Below are positions 23,225 to 35,049 of a DNA stretch of 64,000 nucleotides, piece after piece. Source of the stretch: Oceanitalea stevensii (GTDB lineage: Bacteria; Actinomycetota; Actinomycetes; Actinomycetales; Actinomycetaceae); the NCBI RefSeq assembly GCF_014837105.1, contig NZ_JACSPO010000001.1, positions 935,662 through 999,661 on the forward strand, in the 5' to 3' direction. Both the position numbers and the translations under genes were made by a program. The notes under the pieces were generated by a model that did not search any database, was not told the origin of the DNA, and saw only the letters and a list, made by a program, of their open reading frames with translations. Position 1 is the first letter of the stretch. Each line of letters begins with the position of its first letter.

Positions 23225-23953
23225 CTAGACGGGCAGGGTCCGGACCGCCGCCGGCTCCGCGGACGGCAGCCACTCGAGGTCGACGCCGGGTAGCCCCTCC
23301 TCGGCGCGCCGGGCGTTGAACGCCGTGGCCCAGTCGCGGTGGCAGCCCCGCTGCCACTCGTGGAGCTCTGCGAGGGAGCGGGCGGGCAGCTCGGGGAAGG
23401 CGCCCAGCAGGCACTCGAGCAGCTGGAGCGTGGCGAGGACGTCCACCTCGGCCGTGTGGAGGCTCTCGAGGACCTCCACCCGGTAGTGGCCGCACAGGTC
23501 GCCGAGCTTGCGCGTGCCGACCCGGTCGTGGTCGAGGGCACGGTCGATGACGAGCGGGTCGAGCACCGGGGACGGCGCACGGCCGAGCCGGTCCGCGAGG
23601 GTGGGCAGCGCCCAGCGCGCGAGCTCGTGCTCGAGCAGCGTGAGGTCGAAGCACGCGTTGTAGGCGACGACGGGCACGCCGTCCTCGACGGCCCGCACGA
23701 GCGCGGCCGCGATCTCCTCGAGGGCCTCACGCGGGGCGGCCCCCTCGGCGCGGGCGCGGTCGGTCGTCACGCCGTGGATGGCGCTGGCCGGCTCGGGGAT
23801 CTCGACGCCGGGATCGATGAGCCAGGTGCGCTGCCGGGTGCCGCGGGCGTCGCGCGTGACGAGGGCGGCCGTGACGATCCGGTCGGTGTGCGGGTCGACG
23901 CCGGTGGTCTCGGTGTCGAAGCCGAGGAAGGGCCCCGCCGTCCACGTGTGCAT
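23225..23953 (-). CDS. DnaQ-like 3'-5' exonuclease (DEDDh)
   Basis: A 242-residue exonuclease. The DEDDh residues are visible: Asp and Glu in GFDTETTGVD, Asp in YNACFDLTLLEHE, and the His and Asp in HTAEVDVLATLQLL. It resembles stand-alone DNA polymerase III epsilon-like proteins used in repair or RNA maturation rather than a polymerase-fused domain. ATG 23953 places the first motif 10 residues in, as usual; an in-frame start about 25 codons upstream would add a non-conserved extension. It is the last gene of a minus-strand pair with the aldehyde dehydrogenase. Confidence 0.88.
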   Translation of the reverse strand: MHTWTAGPFLGFDTETTGVDPHTDRIVTAALVTRDARGTRQRTWLIDPGVEIPEPASAIHGVTTDRARAEGAAPREALEEIAAALVRAVEDGVPVVAYNACFDLTLLEHELARWALPTLADRLGRAPSPVLDPLVIDRALDHDRVGTRKLGDLCGHYRVEVLESLHTAEVDVLATLQLLECLLGAFPELPARSLAELHEWQRGCHRDWATAFNARRAEEGLPGVDLEWLPSAEPAAVRTLPV

Positions 23954-24051
23954 GTCCGCTCCTCCCGGGGTGCCGTGCTCCCGCGCGGCGTCGTCGATGT
24001 CCTCCACGGTGCCAGAGACCACCGACATCCCGGGACGAGCCACGCGGCCGC

Positions 24052-25518
24052 TCACACCGGCAGGGCGACGTAGACGGTCTCGAGGTACTCCTCGATGCCC
24101 TCGACACCGCCCTCGCGGCCGAGGCCCGAGTGCTTGACCCCGCCGAAGGGTGCGGCCGCGTTGGAGATGAGGCCGGTGTTGACGCCCACCATGCCGACCT
24201 CGAGGCGCTCGCTGAGCCGCAGCACCCGAGAGAGGTCCGCGGTGTACACGTAGGCGGCCAGCCCGACGTCGGAGTCGTTGGCGAGGCGGACGGCCTCGTC
24301 CTCGTCGCGGAAGGTCGTCACCGGGGCGACCGGGCCGAAGATCTCGTTGACCATGACCGGACTGTCGGGGGCGACGCCGGTGAGCACGGTGGGCCGGTAG
24401 AAGTACCCCGGCCCGTCGACCGGCTCCCCGCCGGTGAGCACGCGGGCGCCGCCGTCGCGGGCGGCGGTGACGAGGCGGTGCACGCCGTCGCGCTGGTCCT
24501 CCGACACGAGCGGGCCGAGGTCGGTGCCCTCCTCGAGGCCCGGTCCGACCGTGAGGCCGGCGAAGTCCTCGGCGAGCCGGCGCGAGAACTCCTCCGCGAC
24601 GTCCTCGTGCACGAGGAATCGGTTGGCCGCCGTGCAGGCCTCGCCCATGTTGCGCAGCTTCGCCTGGCGGGCACCGGCGAGGGCGGCGTCGAGGTCGGCG
24701 TCCGCGAAGACGACGAACGGCGCGCTGCCGCCGAGCTCCATCGAGGTGCGCAGCACGTTGCCCGCGGCCTCCTTGAGCAGTGCCCGGCCCACCTCGGTGG
24801 AGCCGGTGAAGGAGAGCTTGCGCAGCCGCCGGTCCTGGAGCAGCGGGCCGGTGACGGTACGCGCGCTGGACGTCGGGACGATGTTGACGACGCCGTCGGG
24901 AACGCCGGCGTCCAGGAGGATCTGGCCGAGGGCCAGGGCGGTCAGGGGCGTGAGGGCGGCCGGCTTGAGGACGACCGTGCAGCCGGCGGCGAGCGCCGGG
25001 GCGATCTTGCGCGTCGCCATCGCGAGCGGGAAGTTCCACGGGGTGATGAACAGGCAGGGTCCCACCGGGCGCGTGGTGGTGAGGATGCGCAGGGTGCCCT
25101 CGGGCGCCGTCTGGTAGCGCCCGTTGACGTGCGCGGCCTCCTCGGAGAACCACCGGAGGAACTCCCCGCCGTAGGTGACCTCGCCGCGCGACTCAGCGAG
25201 CGGCTTGCCCATCTCCAGCGTCATGAGGGTGGCGAGCTCCTCGGCGCGCTCGGTCACGAGGTCGAAGGCCCGGCGCAGGACCTCCGCGCGCTCACGCGTC
25301 GGCGTCGCCGCCCAGGCGTCCTGGGCGGCCGCGGCGGCGTCCATCGCGGCGGCCCCGTCCGCGGCCGACGCGTCCGCGACCGCGGCGATCACCTCGCCGG
25401 TGGCCGGGTCGTGCACGTCGAAGGTCGCGCCGCCCTCGGCGTCCCGCCAGGCGCCCCCGACGAGCAGCGTCGTCGGGGTCGCCTGCAGGAGCTCGGCAAC
25501 CGCGCTGGGGAGCGTCAT
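24052..25518 (-). CDS. NAD(P)-dependent succinate-semialdehyde dehydrogenase family protein
   Basis: A 488-residue aldehyde dehydrogenase. The cofactor site FITPWNFPLAMATRK, the Gly motif FTGSTEVGR, the catalytic Glu in MELGGSAPFVVF and the catalytic Cys in GEACTAANRF are all present, with NEIFGPVAPV near the C-terminus. The combination is closest to the GabD/succinate-semialdehyde group, which feeds succinate into the TCA cycle, but substrate cannot be fixed by motifs. ATG 25518 is the first start; no GABA transaminase gene is beside it. Confidence 0.88.
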   Translation of the reverse strand: MTLPSAVAELLQATPTTLLVGGAWRDAEGGATFDVHDPATGEVIAAVADASAADGAAAMDAAAAAQDAWAATPTRERAEVLRRAFDLVTERAEELATLMTLEMGKPLAESRGEVTYGGEFLRWFSEEAAHVNGRYQTAPEGTLRILTTTRPVGPCLFITPWNFPLAMATRKIAPALAAGCTVVLKPAALTPLTALALGQILLDAGVPDGVVNIVPTSSARTVTGPLLQDRRLRKLSFTGSTEVGRALLKEAAGNVLRTSMELGGSAPFVVFADADLDAALAGARQAKLRNMGEACTAANRFLVHEDVAEEFSRRLAEDFAGLTVGPGLEEGTDLGPLVSEDQRDGVHRLVTAARDGGARVLTGGEPVDGPGYFYRPTVLTGVAPDSPVMVNEIFGPVAPVTTFRDEDEAVRLANDSDVGLAAYVYTADLSRVLRLSERLEVGMVGVNTGLISNAAAPFGGVKHSGLGREGGVEGIEEYLETVYVALPV

Positions 25519-25606
25519 CGGGGCACCTCGTCGTCGATGGGGACCGGGTCGGGCCCTCATCGTAGGTCGGCGGCCCCCGACGAGGCCCCGCGGGGAGCGC
25601 GGCGCC

Positions 25607-28038
<2,432 letters not shown>

Positions 28039-28229
28039 CCGGGAGTCCCCGCCCGATCCGGGGGTCGCTCGAGCCACCAGTCCTCCTTCGTCGGCCTCGA
28101 TTCTGCACCCCGGCGGCGGCGCGGGCACGTCCGGCGCGCCAGGAACGCGCCGACCGGCACCGCTGCCCCGCTCACGGCGCGGTCGATGCCCGTTCGCGGA
28201 TCGTTTCCTGAACTACTTTCGCGAGGGGC

Positions 28230-28259
28230 TTGAACAATGCCTGCATCGGTTGCTAGGTT
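28230..28259 (+). promoter_or_regulatory. Promoter of whiB
   Basis: TTGAAC at 28230-28235, an 18-base spacer and TAGGTT at 28254-28259 fit a vegetative sigma-factor promoter. Transcription would start near 28266, giving a leader of about 50 bases before the whiB ATG at 28319. Confidence 0.65.
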
Positions 28260-28318
28260 CTTCCTCATTGGCCCCGCGGCACCGAGGTCGCGCACCACGG
28301 ATGTGAAGGAGTACGACG

Positions 28319-28609
28319 ATGGCAGAGCTCAGCAGGCTTCCCGGACCGGTCATGGACCTCTGGGAGTGGCAGTACCAGGGCAAGTGCCGCGAGGCCGACC
28401 CCAACCTCTTCTTCCACCCCGAGGGCGAGCGGGGCGGCACCCGGCGCCGCCGCGACGAGGCGGCCAAGGCCGTGTGCGCCGAGTGCCCCGTCATCCAGCA
28501 GTGCCGCGAGCACGCGCTCAAGGTGCGCGAGCCCTACGGCGTCTGGGGCGGCCTGTCCGAGGACGACCGCCAGCAGATCCTCACCACCCCCCTGCGCCGC
28601 GCCAGCTGA
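28319..28609 (+). CDS. whiB: WhiB-family iron-sulfur regulator, WhiB3/WhiD-like
   Basis: A 96-residue transcription factor. The four cluster-ligand Cys are at 23, 53, 56 and 62 (CxxC plus two), followed by the GVWGG turn at 74-78 and a basic C-terminus. The N-terminal LPGPVMDLWEWQYQGKCRE with FFHPEGERG closely resembles mycobacterial WhiB3 and streptomycete WhiD, which respond to redox state and contact the primary sigma factor. ATG 28319 follows GAAGGA by 8 bases. It is convergent with groES and shares its terminator. Confidence 0.93.
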   Translation: MAELSRLPGPVMDLWEWQYQGKCREADPNLFFHPEGERGGTRRRRDEAAKAVCAECPVIQQCREHALKVREPYGVWGGLSEDDRQQILTTPLRRAS

Positions 28610-28633
28610 CGACGCACATCCACCGTCGTACGA

Positions 28634-28667
28634 CGAAGGGCCCCGGTCTTGCGACCGGGGCCCTTCG
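28634..28667. terminator. Bidirectional terminator of whiB and groES
   Basis: Arms 28634-28648 and 28653-28667 are perfect 15-bp complements around a TTGC loop, between the two convergent stops. Confidence 0.85.
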
Positions 28668-28686
28668 CTGTCGTCCTAGAAGGACG

Positions 28687-28983
28687 TCACTTCTCGACGA
28701 CGGCGAGGACGTCGCGCGCGGAGAGGATGAGGTACTCCTCGCCGGCGTACTTCACCTCGGTGCCGCCGTACTTGCTGTAGATGACGACGTCACCCACGGC
28801 CACGTCCACGGGGACGCGGTTGCCCTTGTCGTCCACGCGGCCGGGGCCGACGGCGACGACGGAGCCCTCCTGGGGCTTCTCCTGGGCGGTGTCCGGGATG
28901 ACGAGGCCAGACGCGGTGGTCTGCTCGGCCTCGAGGGTCTGCACGACGATGCGGTCCTCGAGGGGCTTGATGGAGACCGACAC
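28687..28983 (-). CDS. groES: Co-chaperonin GroES
   Basis: A 98-residue Gro[12 protein letters not shown] at the N-terminus, the mobile loop [18 protein letters not shown] that contacts GroEL, and the C-terminal [20 protein letters not shown]. It forms the heptameric lid for GroEL in folding. No groEL follows; the next gene is whiB on the other strand, so groES is a single-gene unit with groEL elsewhere. A CIRCE operator and a promoter are visible upstream (29115-29155), so heat-shock control through HrcA is likely. Confidence 0.97.
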   Translation of the reverse strand: MSVSIKPLEDRIVVQTLEAEQTTASGLVIPDTAQEKPQEGSVVAVGPGRVDDKGNRVPVDVAVGDVVIYSKYGGTEVKYAGEEYLILSARDVLAVVEK

Positions 28984-29114
28984 TGCGGACCTCCCCTTCG
29001 CTTAGGTGAGTAACGGAACAAGGTCAGGTCGCACCGTCGCCGGCGGGCCGCCGTCGCGGGGGTCGGCCCGTGGTTCTGGTGCAGTCGCGGGGCCCGAGGG
29101 CCGTCGCACGCCCA

Positions 29115-29143
29115 AATCTATGCCCGCGTTAGCACTCGGTCAA
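29115..29143 (-). promoter_or_regulatory. groES: Promoter of groES
   Basis: On the minus strand TTGACC (29143-29138), a 17-base spacer and TAGATT (29120-29115) form a near-consensus promoter pointing to groES. The -35 box lies inside the CIRCE element. Confidence 0.7.
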
Positions 29144-29155
29144 GGTGAGTGCCAA
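29129..29155. promoter_or_regulatory. CIRCE operator (HrcA binding site)
   Basis: Left arm ttagcactc (29129-29137) and right arm gagtgccaa (29147-29155) with a 9-base spacer match the CIRCE consensus, one mismatch in the right arm. It overlaps the -35 box of the groES promoter, as expected for repression by HrcA. It also lies just upstream of the divergent methyltransferase gene and overlaps that gene's possible upstream GTG at 29145. Confidence 0.9.
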
Positions 29156-29180
29156 CGAGTCGGGCGCCTACGATCGTCGG

Positions 29181-30389
29181 GTGGACGCCAGTGCGCTGAG
29201 CAAGCTGCTCTCCCCCGAGGGCTGGGCCCTGCTCGGCCAGCTGCCGCCCTACGACGAGGCGACCGCGCTCACGCTCTCGACGGCGCTGCGCGACCGGGGC
29301 CTGGACCCCGAGCTCGTCGCCGCCGCGATGACCCAGTCGCGGCTGCGCGCCAAGGGGCGGGCCAAGTTCGGGGAGTTCGCCGAGGGGATGATCTTCACCC
29401 AGGCGGGCCTCGAGCAGTCCACCCGGCTGACCGTCGCCGCGCACCACGCCGCACGCTTCGCTGCGGCGGGCTCGACGAGGGTCGCCGACCTCGGCTGCGG
29501 CATCGGCGGCGACGCGATGGCACTGGGCGCCCTGGGGCTGCCCGTGCTCGCCGTCGAGCTCGACGAGCTCACCGCGGCCGTCGCGACCGTCAACCTGCGC
29601 CACTTCCCCGAGGTCACGGTCGTCCACGGCGACGCGCTTGCCACCGACCTCGACGGCGTCGACGCCGTCTTCGCCGACCCCGCCCGGCGCACCCGCGGCG
29701 GCCGGCGCATCTTCGACCCGAGCGCCTACTCCCCGTCGCTCGACGCCGTCCTGGCGCTGCGCGACCGGGTGCCGGCGCTCGGCCTCAAGGTCGCCCCCGG
29801 CATCCCGCACACCGGCCTGCCCGCCGACGCGCACGCCCAGTGGGTGAGCGTGGCGGGGGACGTCGTCGAGGCGGGCCTGTGGTTCGGACCGCTCGCTCCC
29901 GAGGGGCCGGGGCGCAGCGCCCTCGTCCTCGACCGCGAGGGCCGCGCGCACCGCCTCACCTCGGAGGTCGCGGCCGCCGACGCCCCGCTGCGGGCCGGAC
30001 AGGTGCGGGACCTGGACCACTACCTCTACGAGCCCGACGGCGCGGTCATCCGGGCCGGGCTCGTCGCCCTCGCCGGGGACGAGGTGGGCGCGGGCCTGGT
30101 GGCCGAGTCCATCGCCTACCTCACCGGGCCGCGGCTCGTGCGCTCCCCCTTCCTCACCGCCTACCGGGTGCTCGACTCCTTCCCCTTCGCCCTCAAGACG
30201 CTGCGGGCCTACCTGCGCGACCGGCAGGTGGGGACGGTGACGATCAAGAAGCGCGGCACCGCCGTCGAGCCCGGGCAGCTGCGCCGCCAGCTCTCCCCCA
30301 GCGGCCCCAACGCGGCGACGGTCGTCCTCACCCGGCTCGCGGGCCGGCAGAGCGTCATCGTCGTCGAGCCGGTCACCGCCCCCGAGTAG
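29181..30389 (+). CDS. Class I SAM methyltransferase with THUMP-like C-terminal domain
   Basis: A 402-residue protein. SAM-binding motif I is VADLGCGIGGDAMALG, followed by the acidic end of strand 2 (AVELDELTA) and FADPARRTRGGRRIFDP. The C-terminal ~90 residues, with QVGTVTIKKRGTAVEPGQLR, resemble the THUMP-like domain family, suggesting an RNA or small-molecule methyltransferase; the substrate is unknown. I chose GTG 29181, 6 bases after TACGAT (29169-29174), as a probable leaderless start; GTG 29145 in the same frame would put the start inside the CIRCE operator. Confidence 0.82.
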   Translation: MDASALSKLLSPEGWALLGQLPPYDEATALTLSTALRDRGLDPELVAAAMTQSRLRAKGRAKFGEFAEGMIFTQAGLEQSTRLTVAAHHAARFAAAGSTRVADLGCGIGGDAMALGALGLPVLAVELDELTAAVATVNLRHFPEVTVVHGDALATDLDGVDAVFADPARRTRGGRRIFDPSAYSPSLDAVLALRDRVPALGLKVAPGIPHTGLPADAHAQWVSVAGDVVEAGLWFGPLAPEGPGRSALVLDREGRAHRLTSEVAAADAPLRAGQVRDLDHYLYEPDGAVIRAGLVALAGDEVGAGLVAESIAYLTGPRLVRSPFLTAYRVLDSFPFALKTLRAYLRDRQVGTVTIKKRGTAVEPGQLRRQLSPSGPNAATVVLTRLAGRQSVIVVEPVTAPE

Positions 30390-30447
30390 CCGGCGGCGGT
30401 GGCCCGCCGTGGCGGCGCATCGGGCCCGCGGACGGCATCATGTCCCC

Positions 30448-31584
30448 ATGGAGATCGACTTCGCCCCGTCGGCGCGATCGACGGTGGGGATCGAGTGGGA
30501 GCTCGCCCTCGTCGACGTCGACTCCGGCGACCTGCGACAGGTGGCCCCCACCGTGCTCGAGGCGGTGCGCCCGCAGGGCGCGGACGCGCACCCCCACATC
30601 CACCCCGAGCTCCTCCTCAACACCATCGAGGTCGTCTCCGGCGTCGCGACGACGGTGCGCGGGGCGGGCGCGGACCTCGCGCGCACCGTCGACGAGCTGC
30701 GCGCCGTGCTCGACCCGCTCCGCGTTGACCTCATGTGCGCCGGCACGCACCCCTTCGCCCGCTACGACTTCCAGCGGGTGACGAACAAGGAGCGCTACGC
30801 GACCCTCATCGAGCGGACGCAGTGGTGGGGCCGCCAGATGGTCATCTACGGCGTCCACGTGCATGTCGGCATCGAGGACCGGCGCAAGGTCCTGCCGATC
30901 CTGCGGGCGGTGCTGTGCTACCTGCCCCACCTCCAGTCCCTCGCCTCCTCCTCCCCGTTCTGGGCCGGACGTGACACGGGCTACGCCTCCAACCGCGCCC
31001 TCCTCTTCCAGCAGCTGCCCACGGCCGGGCTGCCGCAGGTCTTCGACGAGTGGCACGAGCTCGAGGCCTACGCCGGGGACATGCTCCACACCGGCGTCAT
31101 CGACTCCCTGGGCGAGATCCGCTGGGACATCCGGCCGGCCCCGCACCTGGGCACCCTGGAGATGCGCGTGTTCGACGGCGCCTCCAACCTCACCGAGGTC
31201 CTCGCCCTCGCCGCACTCGTCCACTGCCTCGTCGAGCACTTCTCCACCATGCTCGACAACGGGGAGGAGCTGCCCCGGATGCCGCAGTGGTTCCTCCAGG
31301 AGAACAAGTGGCGCTCGGCGCGCTACGGCATGGACGCGATCGTCATCCTCGACGCCGCCGGCAACGAGCAGCTCGTCAGCGAGGCCGTCACCGAGCTGCT
31401 CCCCCGGCTGGAGCCGGTCGCGGAGCGCCTGGGCTGCCTCGAGGAGCTCGACGGCATCCGCACGATCCTCGCCAAGGGCGCGTCCTACCAGCGCCAGCGC
31501 CGGGTGGCGCGCCGCCACGACGGTGACCTCGACGCCGTCGTCGCCTCGCTCGTCGCGGAGATGAGGGCGGGCCGCCCCCTCTGA
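30448..31584 (+). CDS. YbdK-type carboxylate-amine ligase (glutamate-cysteine ligase family 2)
   Basis: A 378-residue GCS2-family protein: VGIEWELALVD at the N-terminus binds substrate and metal, then HPELLLNTIEVVSGV, GVHVHVGIED and EIRWDIRPAPHLGTLEMRVFD. Members of this family join glutamate and cysteine weakly or act on other amines; the host would more probably make mycothiol than glutathione, so the real substrate is uncertain. ATG 30448 begins the conserved region. It follows the methyltransferase by 58 bases on the same strand. Confidence 0.88.
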   Translation: MEIDFAPSARSTVGIEWELALVDVDSGDLRQVAPTVLEAVRPQGADAHPHIHPELLLNTIEVVSGVATTVRGAGADLARTVDELRAVLDPLRVDLMCAGTHPFARYDFQRVTNKERYATLIERTQWWGRQMVIYGVHVHVGIEDRRKVLPILRAVLCYLPHLQSLASSSPFWAGRDTGYASNRALLFQQLPTAGLPQVFDEWHELEAYAGDMLHTGVIDSLGEIRWDIRPAPHLGTLEMRVFDGASNLTEVLALAALVHCLVEHFSTMLDNGEELPRMPQWFLQENKWRSARYGMDAIVILDAAGNEQLVSEAVTELLPRLEPVAERLGCLEELDGIRTILAKGASYQRQRRVARRHDGDLDAVVASLVAEMRAGRPL

Positions 31585-31631
31585 GGAGCACGCGGCCCGC
31601 CCGCCGCCCCTTGCGTCGCCCTTCCCGCTCA

Positions 31632-31678
31632 TGCGTCGCACTTTCTCTCACCCTCCGAGGAGCCGAAAGTACGACGCA
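31632..31678. terminator. Inverted repeat between convergent genes
   Basis: Arms 31632-31645 (tgcgtcgcactttc) and 31665-31678 are complementary with one mismatch. A related sequence ttgcgtcg at 31611-31618 can pair with cgacgcaa at 31672-31679, so the structure may have been partly duplicated. The 119-base gap holds no gene. Confidence 0.6.
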
Positions 31679-31703
31679 ACGGGTCAAGTGCGCCGGCGTG
31701 GAG

Positions 31704-32744
31704 TCAGGGTGCGGGGCTCAGCGCGGGCTTCGTGCCGCTGAGGGCCGGGCGCCGCCTGCGCACGGGGGGCAGCGTGTAGAGCCCGGGCACCTGACGTGTC
31801 ACCCTGTGCACGCCGAGACTGACGAGGATCGCCCCGACCGTCAGCACGGGTGGGAGCAACGGAGCCGCCCAGCCGAGCCGGTCGGCGACGGGCTCGAGCA
31901 GCGCGGCCAGGACGACGATCGGGTAGAAGTGCAGGACGTAGATCGGGAGCGTCCGCGTCCCGAGGAACTCCAGCCACCGCATCGTGGGTCGCCCGCTGAG
32001 CACCACGGCGAGCGTGACACCGAAGACGACCGCCAGGCAGCTGACGCCGAGGCGGATGCCGGGAATGCTCATCGCATCCGCCGCGGACACCGCTACCGAG
32101 ACCGCGAGGTAGCCGGCTGCGGCCATGACCGCGTGGCGCGGGCGCACCCGCGACGCGAGGTCCCGGAACCTCGGCCCGAGGAGCGCGGCGGCCAGGAAGA
32201 AGACGAAGTACTCCGTCATCTTGTTCAGCGTCATGCTCCCCGTGTCGAGGACGCCGGCCCCGAAGGCGAGGGAGACCAGCGTCGCCAGCGCGAGCTGCGC
32301 CCACACCGGTAGCCGGCGGATGGACCACGCCGCGAGGAAGTACAGCGCCAGGGAGTAGATGAACCAGGTACTGGTGCTCGCGTGCGGCCACACGAGGACG
32401 AGAGCGAGCTCCGACCAGGTCGGCTCGTGGTTGAGGTTGGGCAGCACCTGGAACGCGAGGGTCCAGATGAAGGACCACAGGACGTAGAGCCACAGCAGCA
32501 GGAGGACCCGCCGGGCGAACATGTGGCGCAGGTCCAACGACAGTGCCTTCGCGGCGAAGATCCCGGCGGTGAAGAAGAACAGGGGCATCCGGAAGGTGGT
32601 CAGCGCCCCGCCGGCGTCCGACCAGAACCAGGCAAGGCCGACGTCGTCGAGGAAGAACGCCGCGTGGTAGAGCACGACGAGGACGATCGCGCCGCCCTTG
32701 GCGACGTCCACCCAGCTCTCACGGGGCTTGGAGCCTGTAGTCAT
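31704..32744 (-). CDS. Acyltransferase 3 family membrane protein
   Basis: A 346-residue protein with about ten transmembrane helices. It starts with the family motif WVDVAKGGAIVLVVLYHAAF, in which the Asp and His are conserved, and has PLFFFTAGIFAAK after the second helix. Such OafB/NodX-type enzymes move acyl groups onto extracellular glycans or lipids. The C-terminus is basic and Pro-rich (VRRRRPAL). It is a lone gene downstream of tsaD; what it acylates is not shown by the context. Confidence 0.88.
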   Translation of the reverse strand: MTTGSKPRESWVDVAKGGAIVLVVLYHAAFFLDDVGLAWFWSDAGGALTTFRMPLFFFTAGIFAAKALSLDLRHMFARRVLLLLWLYVLWSFIWTLAFQVLPNLNHEPTWSELALVLVWPHASTSTWFIYSLALYFLAAWSIRRLPVWAQLALATLVSLAFGAGVLDTGSMTLNKMTEYFVFFLAAALLGPRFRDLASRVRPRHAVMAAAGYLAVSVAVSAADAMSIPGIRLGVSCLAVVFGVTLAVVLSGRPTMRWLEFLGTRTLPIYVLHFYPIVVLAALLEPVADRLGWAAPLLPPVLTVGAILVSLGVHRVTRQVPGLYTLPPVRRRRPALSGTKPALSPAP

Positions 32745-32835
32745 GGCGGTGACGTTAAGCGACCGTCTCCTCGGCCGGTGGGGTGACCGGCGGACCGAGG
32801 AGAATCGGGAGTGGGGTGAGCCCCGGGGTGACCCG

Positions 32836-33879
32836 TCAGGCGCGGACGGTGGTGAGCGGCATGCCGGAGTCGGCGGGGATGTCCCACGCGGAGGGACCGA
32901 CGCCCGAACGGAGCATCGCGGAGCCGAGGGCCGCGATCATCGCGCCGTTGTCCGTGCAGTAGCGGATCGGCGGGATGCGCACCTCGATGCCGTGCTCCGC
33001 GCCGCGCTCGGCGGCCAGCTCGCGCAGCCGCGAGTTCGCGGAGAACCCGCCGCCGATGACGACCGTCTGCGTGCCCGTCCGCTGGCACGCGGCAAGGGTC
33101 TTGCTCACGAGCACGTCGGCGACCGCCTCGGAGAAGGAGGCGGCGACGTCGGACGCGGGGAGCTCCTCGCCGGCGTCCTCGACGCCCTCGACGTACCGGG
33201 CGACGGCCGTCTTGAGACCGGAGAAGGAGAAGTCGTAGGGGTGGCGGGCCACGTCCTTGCCCTTGGACAGGCCGCGGGGGAAGCGGATCGCGGCGCGGTT
33301 GCCCTGCTGGGAGAGGCGGTCGACGTGCGGGCCGCCGGGGTAGGGCAGGCCGAGCAGGCGGCCGACCTTGTCGAAGGCCTCACCGGCGGCGTCGTCGAGG
33401 GTCTGCCCCAGCTCGACGACGTCGGTCGCGATGTCGCGCACCTCGAGGAGGCTGGTGTGGCCGCCGGAGACGACGAGCCCGACGAAGTGCTCGGGGAAGG
33501 CGCCGTGGACGAGCTCGTCGACGGCGATGTGCCCGATGACGTGGTTGACGCCGTACAGCGGCCGCTCGAGCGCCAGCGCCAGCGACTTCGCCGCCGCGAG
33601 CCCCACGGTGAGGGAGCCGACGAGCCCCGGGCCCGCGGTGACGGCGACGGCGTCGACGTCCTCCAGGCGGCAGCCCGCGGCGTCGAGCGCGGCGTCGAGC
33701 GTGGGGACGAAGGCCTCGAGGTGGGCGCGGCTGGCGACCTCGGGGACGATGCCGCCGAAGCGGGCGTGCTCGTCCATGGAGGAGGCCGTCACGTCGGCGA
33801 GCAGCTCGCGGCCCCTCACCAGCGCGAAGCCGGTCTCGTCGCAGCTCGTCTCGATGCCGAGGACCAGGGGTTCGCTCAC
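32836..33879 (-). CDS. tsaD: tRNA N6-threonylcarbamoyladenosine transferase TsaD
   Basis: Transfers threonylcarbamoyl to A37 of ANN-decoding tRNAs, in complex with TsaB and TsaE. The 347-residue protein shows [12 protein letters not shown], the metal-binding HVIGH motif in [22 protein letters not shown], and [12 protein letters not shown] chose GTG 33879 because it starts at the family's usual position. The partner genes tsaB and tsaE lie upstream at 35-37 kb, separated from tsaD by a nitroreductase gene on the opposite strand. Confidence 0.95.
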   Translation of the reverse strand: MSEPLVLGIETSCDETGFALVRGRELLADVTASSMDEHARFGGIVPEVASRAHLEAFVPTLDAALDAAGCRLEDVDAVAVTAGPGLVGSLTVGLAAAKSLALALERPLYGVNHVIGHIAVDELVHGAFPEHFVGLVVSGGHTSLLEVRDIATDVVELGQTLDDAAGEAFDKVGRLLGLPYPGGPHVDRLSQQGNRAAIRFPRGLSKGKDVARHPYDFSFSGLKTAVARYVEGVEDAGEELPASDVAASFSEAVADVLVSKTLAACQRTGTQTVVIGGGFSANSRLRELAAERGAEHGIEVRIPPIRYCTDNGAMIAALGSAMLRSGVGPSAWDIPADSGMPLTTVRA

Positions 33880-33975
33880 CCCCACAGGGTAGTGCGCCCA
33901 CCACCGGCACCACCTGTGGCTGACCTCACAGCGCCCGGGCGGATGGTTCCCCGCGCCCGGGAGGTTGCCGTCGAC

Positions 33976-34584
33976 ATGACCACCGACGTGATTCCCGCGA
34001 CCGACCTGCAGCGCGCGATCTTCCACGACGCGCGCACGACCAACTCCTTCACCCCGGAGCCGGTCGACGTGCAGGTCGTGCGCGAGGTCTACGAGGCGGT
34101 GCGCTGGGCGCCGACGGCGATGAACGGGCAGCCGCTGCGCCTCGCGGTGGTGGAGTCCCCCGCCGCCCGCGAGCGCCTCGTGGCGCATCTCAGCGAGGGC
34201 AACAAGGCCAAGACGCTGGCGGCGCCGCTCACCATCGTCGCCGCCTACGACCCCGCCTTCCACGAGCACCTCGAGCTCCTCGCCCCGCACCGCACCGGGG
34301 CCCGCGAGAAGATGGCCGGCGATCTGGAGTTCCGCGAGTCCTTCGCCCGCACCAACGGGCTCATCCAGCTCGGCTACCTCATCCTCGGCCTGCGCGCGGC
34401 CGGCCTGGCCGTGGGCCCGATGACCGGCCTCAGCGCCGCCGGTGTGGACGCCGAGCTCTTCGCCGAGTCGGGCTGGCGCACCCTCGCGGTCCTCAACGTC
34501 GGCCACGGCGCGAGCGAGGAGCCCGGTGCCGTGCGCCCGCGCGCCGGCCGCCTCGAGTTCGAGACCGCCGCCGTCGTCCTCTGA
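33976..34584 (+). CDS. Nitroreductase family protein, RutE-like
   Basis: A 202-residue flavoprotein of the nitroreductase fold. [35 protein letters not shown] matches the small malonic-semialdehyde-reductase/RutE-like group (fragment shown in parts: [17 protein letters not shown]), and [11 protein letters not shown] fits the FMN pocket. The reaction is probably NAD(P)H-dependent reduction of an enal or semialdehyde. It is inserted between tsaD and rimI on the opposite strand and has no Rut pathway neighbours. ATG 33976 is used; an upstream GTG would add a short tail. Confidence 0.82.
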   Translation: MTTDVIPATDLQRAIFHDARTTNSFTPEPVDVQVVREVYEAVRWAPTAMNGQPLRLAVVESPAARERLVAHLSEGNKAKTLAAPLTIVAAYDPAFHEHLELLAPHRTGAREKMAGDLEFRESFARTNGLIQLGYLILGLRAAGLAVGPMTGLSAAGVDAELFAESGWRTLAVLNVGHGASEEPGAVRPRAGRLEFETAAVVL

Positions 34585-34587
34585 GGG

Positions 34588-35049
34588 CTACGGGGCGGCC
34601 GTGAGGTCGCCCCGGCCCGAGCGCAGCGTGAGCCGCATGACGACGGCGTCCTCGTCGCCGTAGTAGCGCGGCCGCGTCCCGATCGACTCGAAGCCGGCGC
34701 GCTCGTAGAGCCGCTGCGCGCCCAGGTTCCCCGCCCGCACCTCGAGGAAGACGTGACGGGCCCGGGCGGCGCGCGCCCGCTCGACGAGGTCGGCGAGCAG
34801 GGCGGCGCCGGTGCCGCGGCCGCGGTGGGCGGTGGCCACCCCCACCGTCATGACCTCGCTGTCCTCCCCGAGCGCGATACCCGCGTAGCCGACGACGACG
34901 CCGTCACTCTCCGCCGCGACGTAGTACCGGCCCGCCTGGGCCAGCTCCTCCCGGTAGGCCGCCCGCGACCACGCTCCCGGCCCGAAGAGCTCCCGCTCGA
35001 GCTCCATGACCCGGTCGAGGTCGTGCTCGCGCAGCGGCCGCAGGATCAC
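34588..35049 (-). CDS. rimI: Ribosomal-protein-alanine N-acetyltransferase RimI
   Basis: A 153-residue GNAT acetyltransferase. The acetyl-CoA pyrophosphate loop is VGVATAHRGRGTGAALL, and VFLEVRAGNLGAQRLYERAGF is the typical RimI C-terminal half. RimI acetylates the N-terminus of ribosomal protein S18 in E. coli; in actinobacteria the target may be broader. GTG 35049 overlaps the tsaB stop (GTGA), the classic tsaB-rimI pair. Confidence 0.92.
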   Translation of the reverse strand: MILRPLREHDLDRVMELERELFGPGAWSRAAYREELAQAGRYYVAAESDGVVVGYAGIALGEDSEVMTVGVATAHRGRGTGAALLADLVERARAARARHVFLEVRAGNLGAQRLYERAGFESIGTRPRYYGDEDAVVMRLTLRSGRGDLTAAP

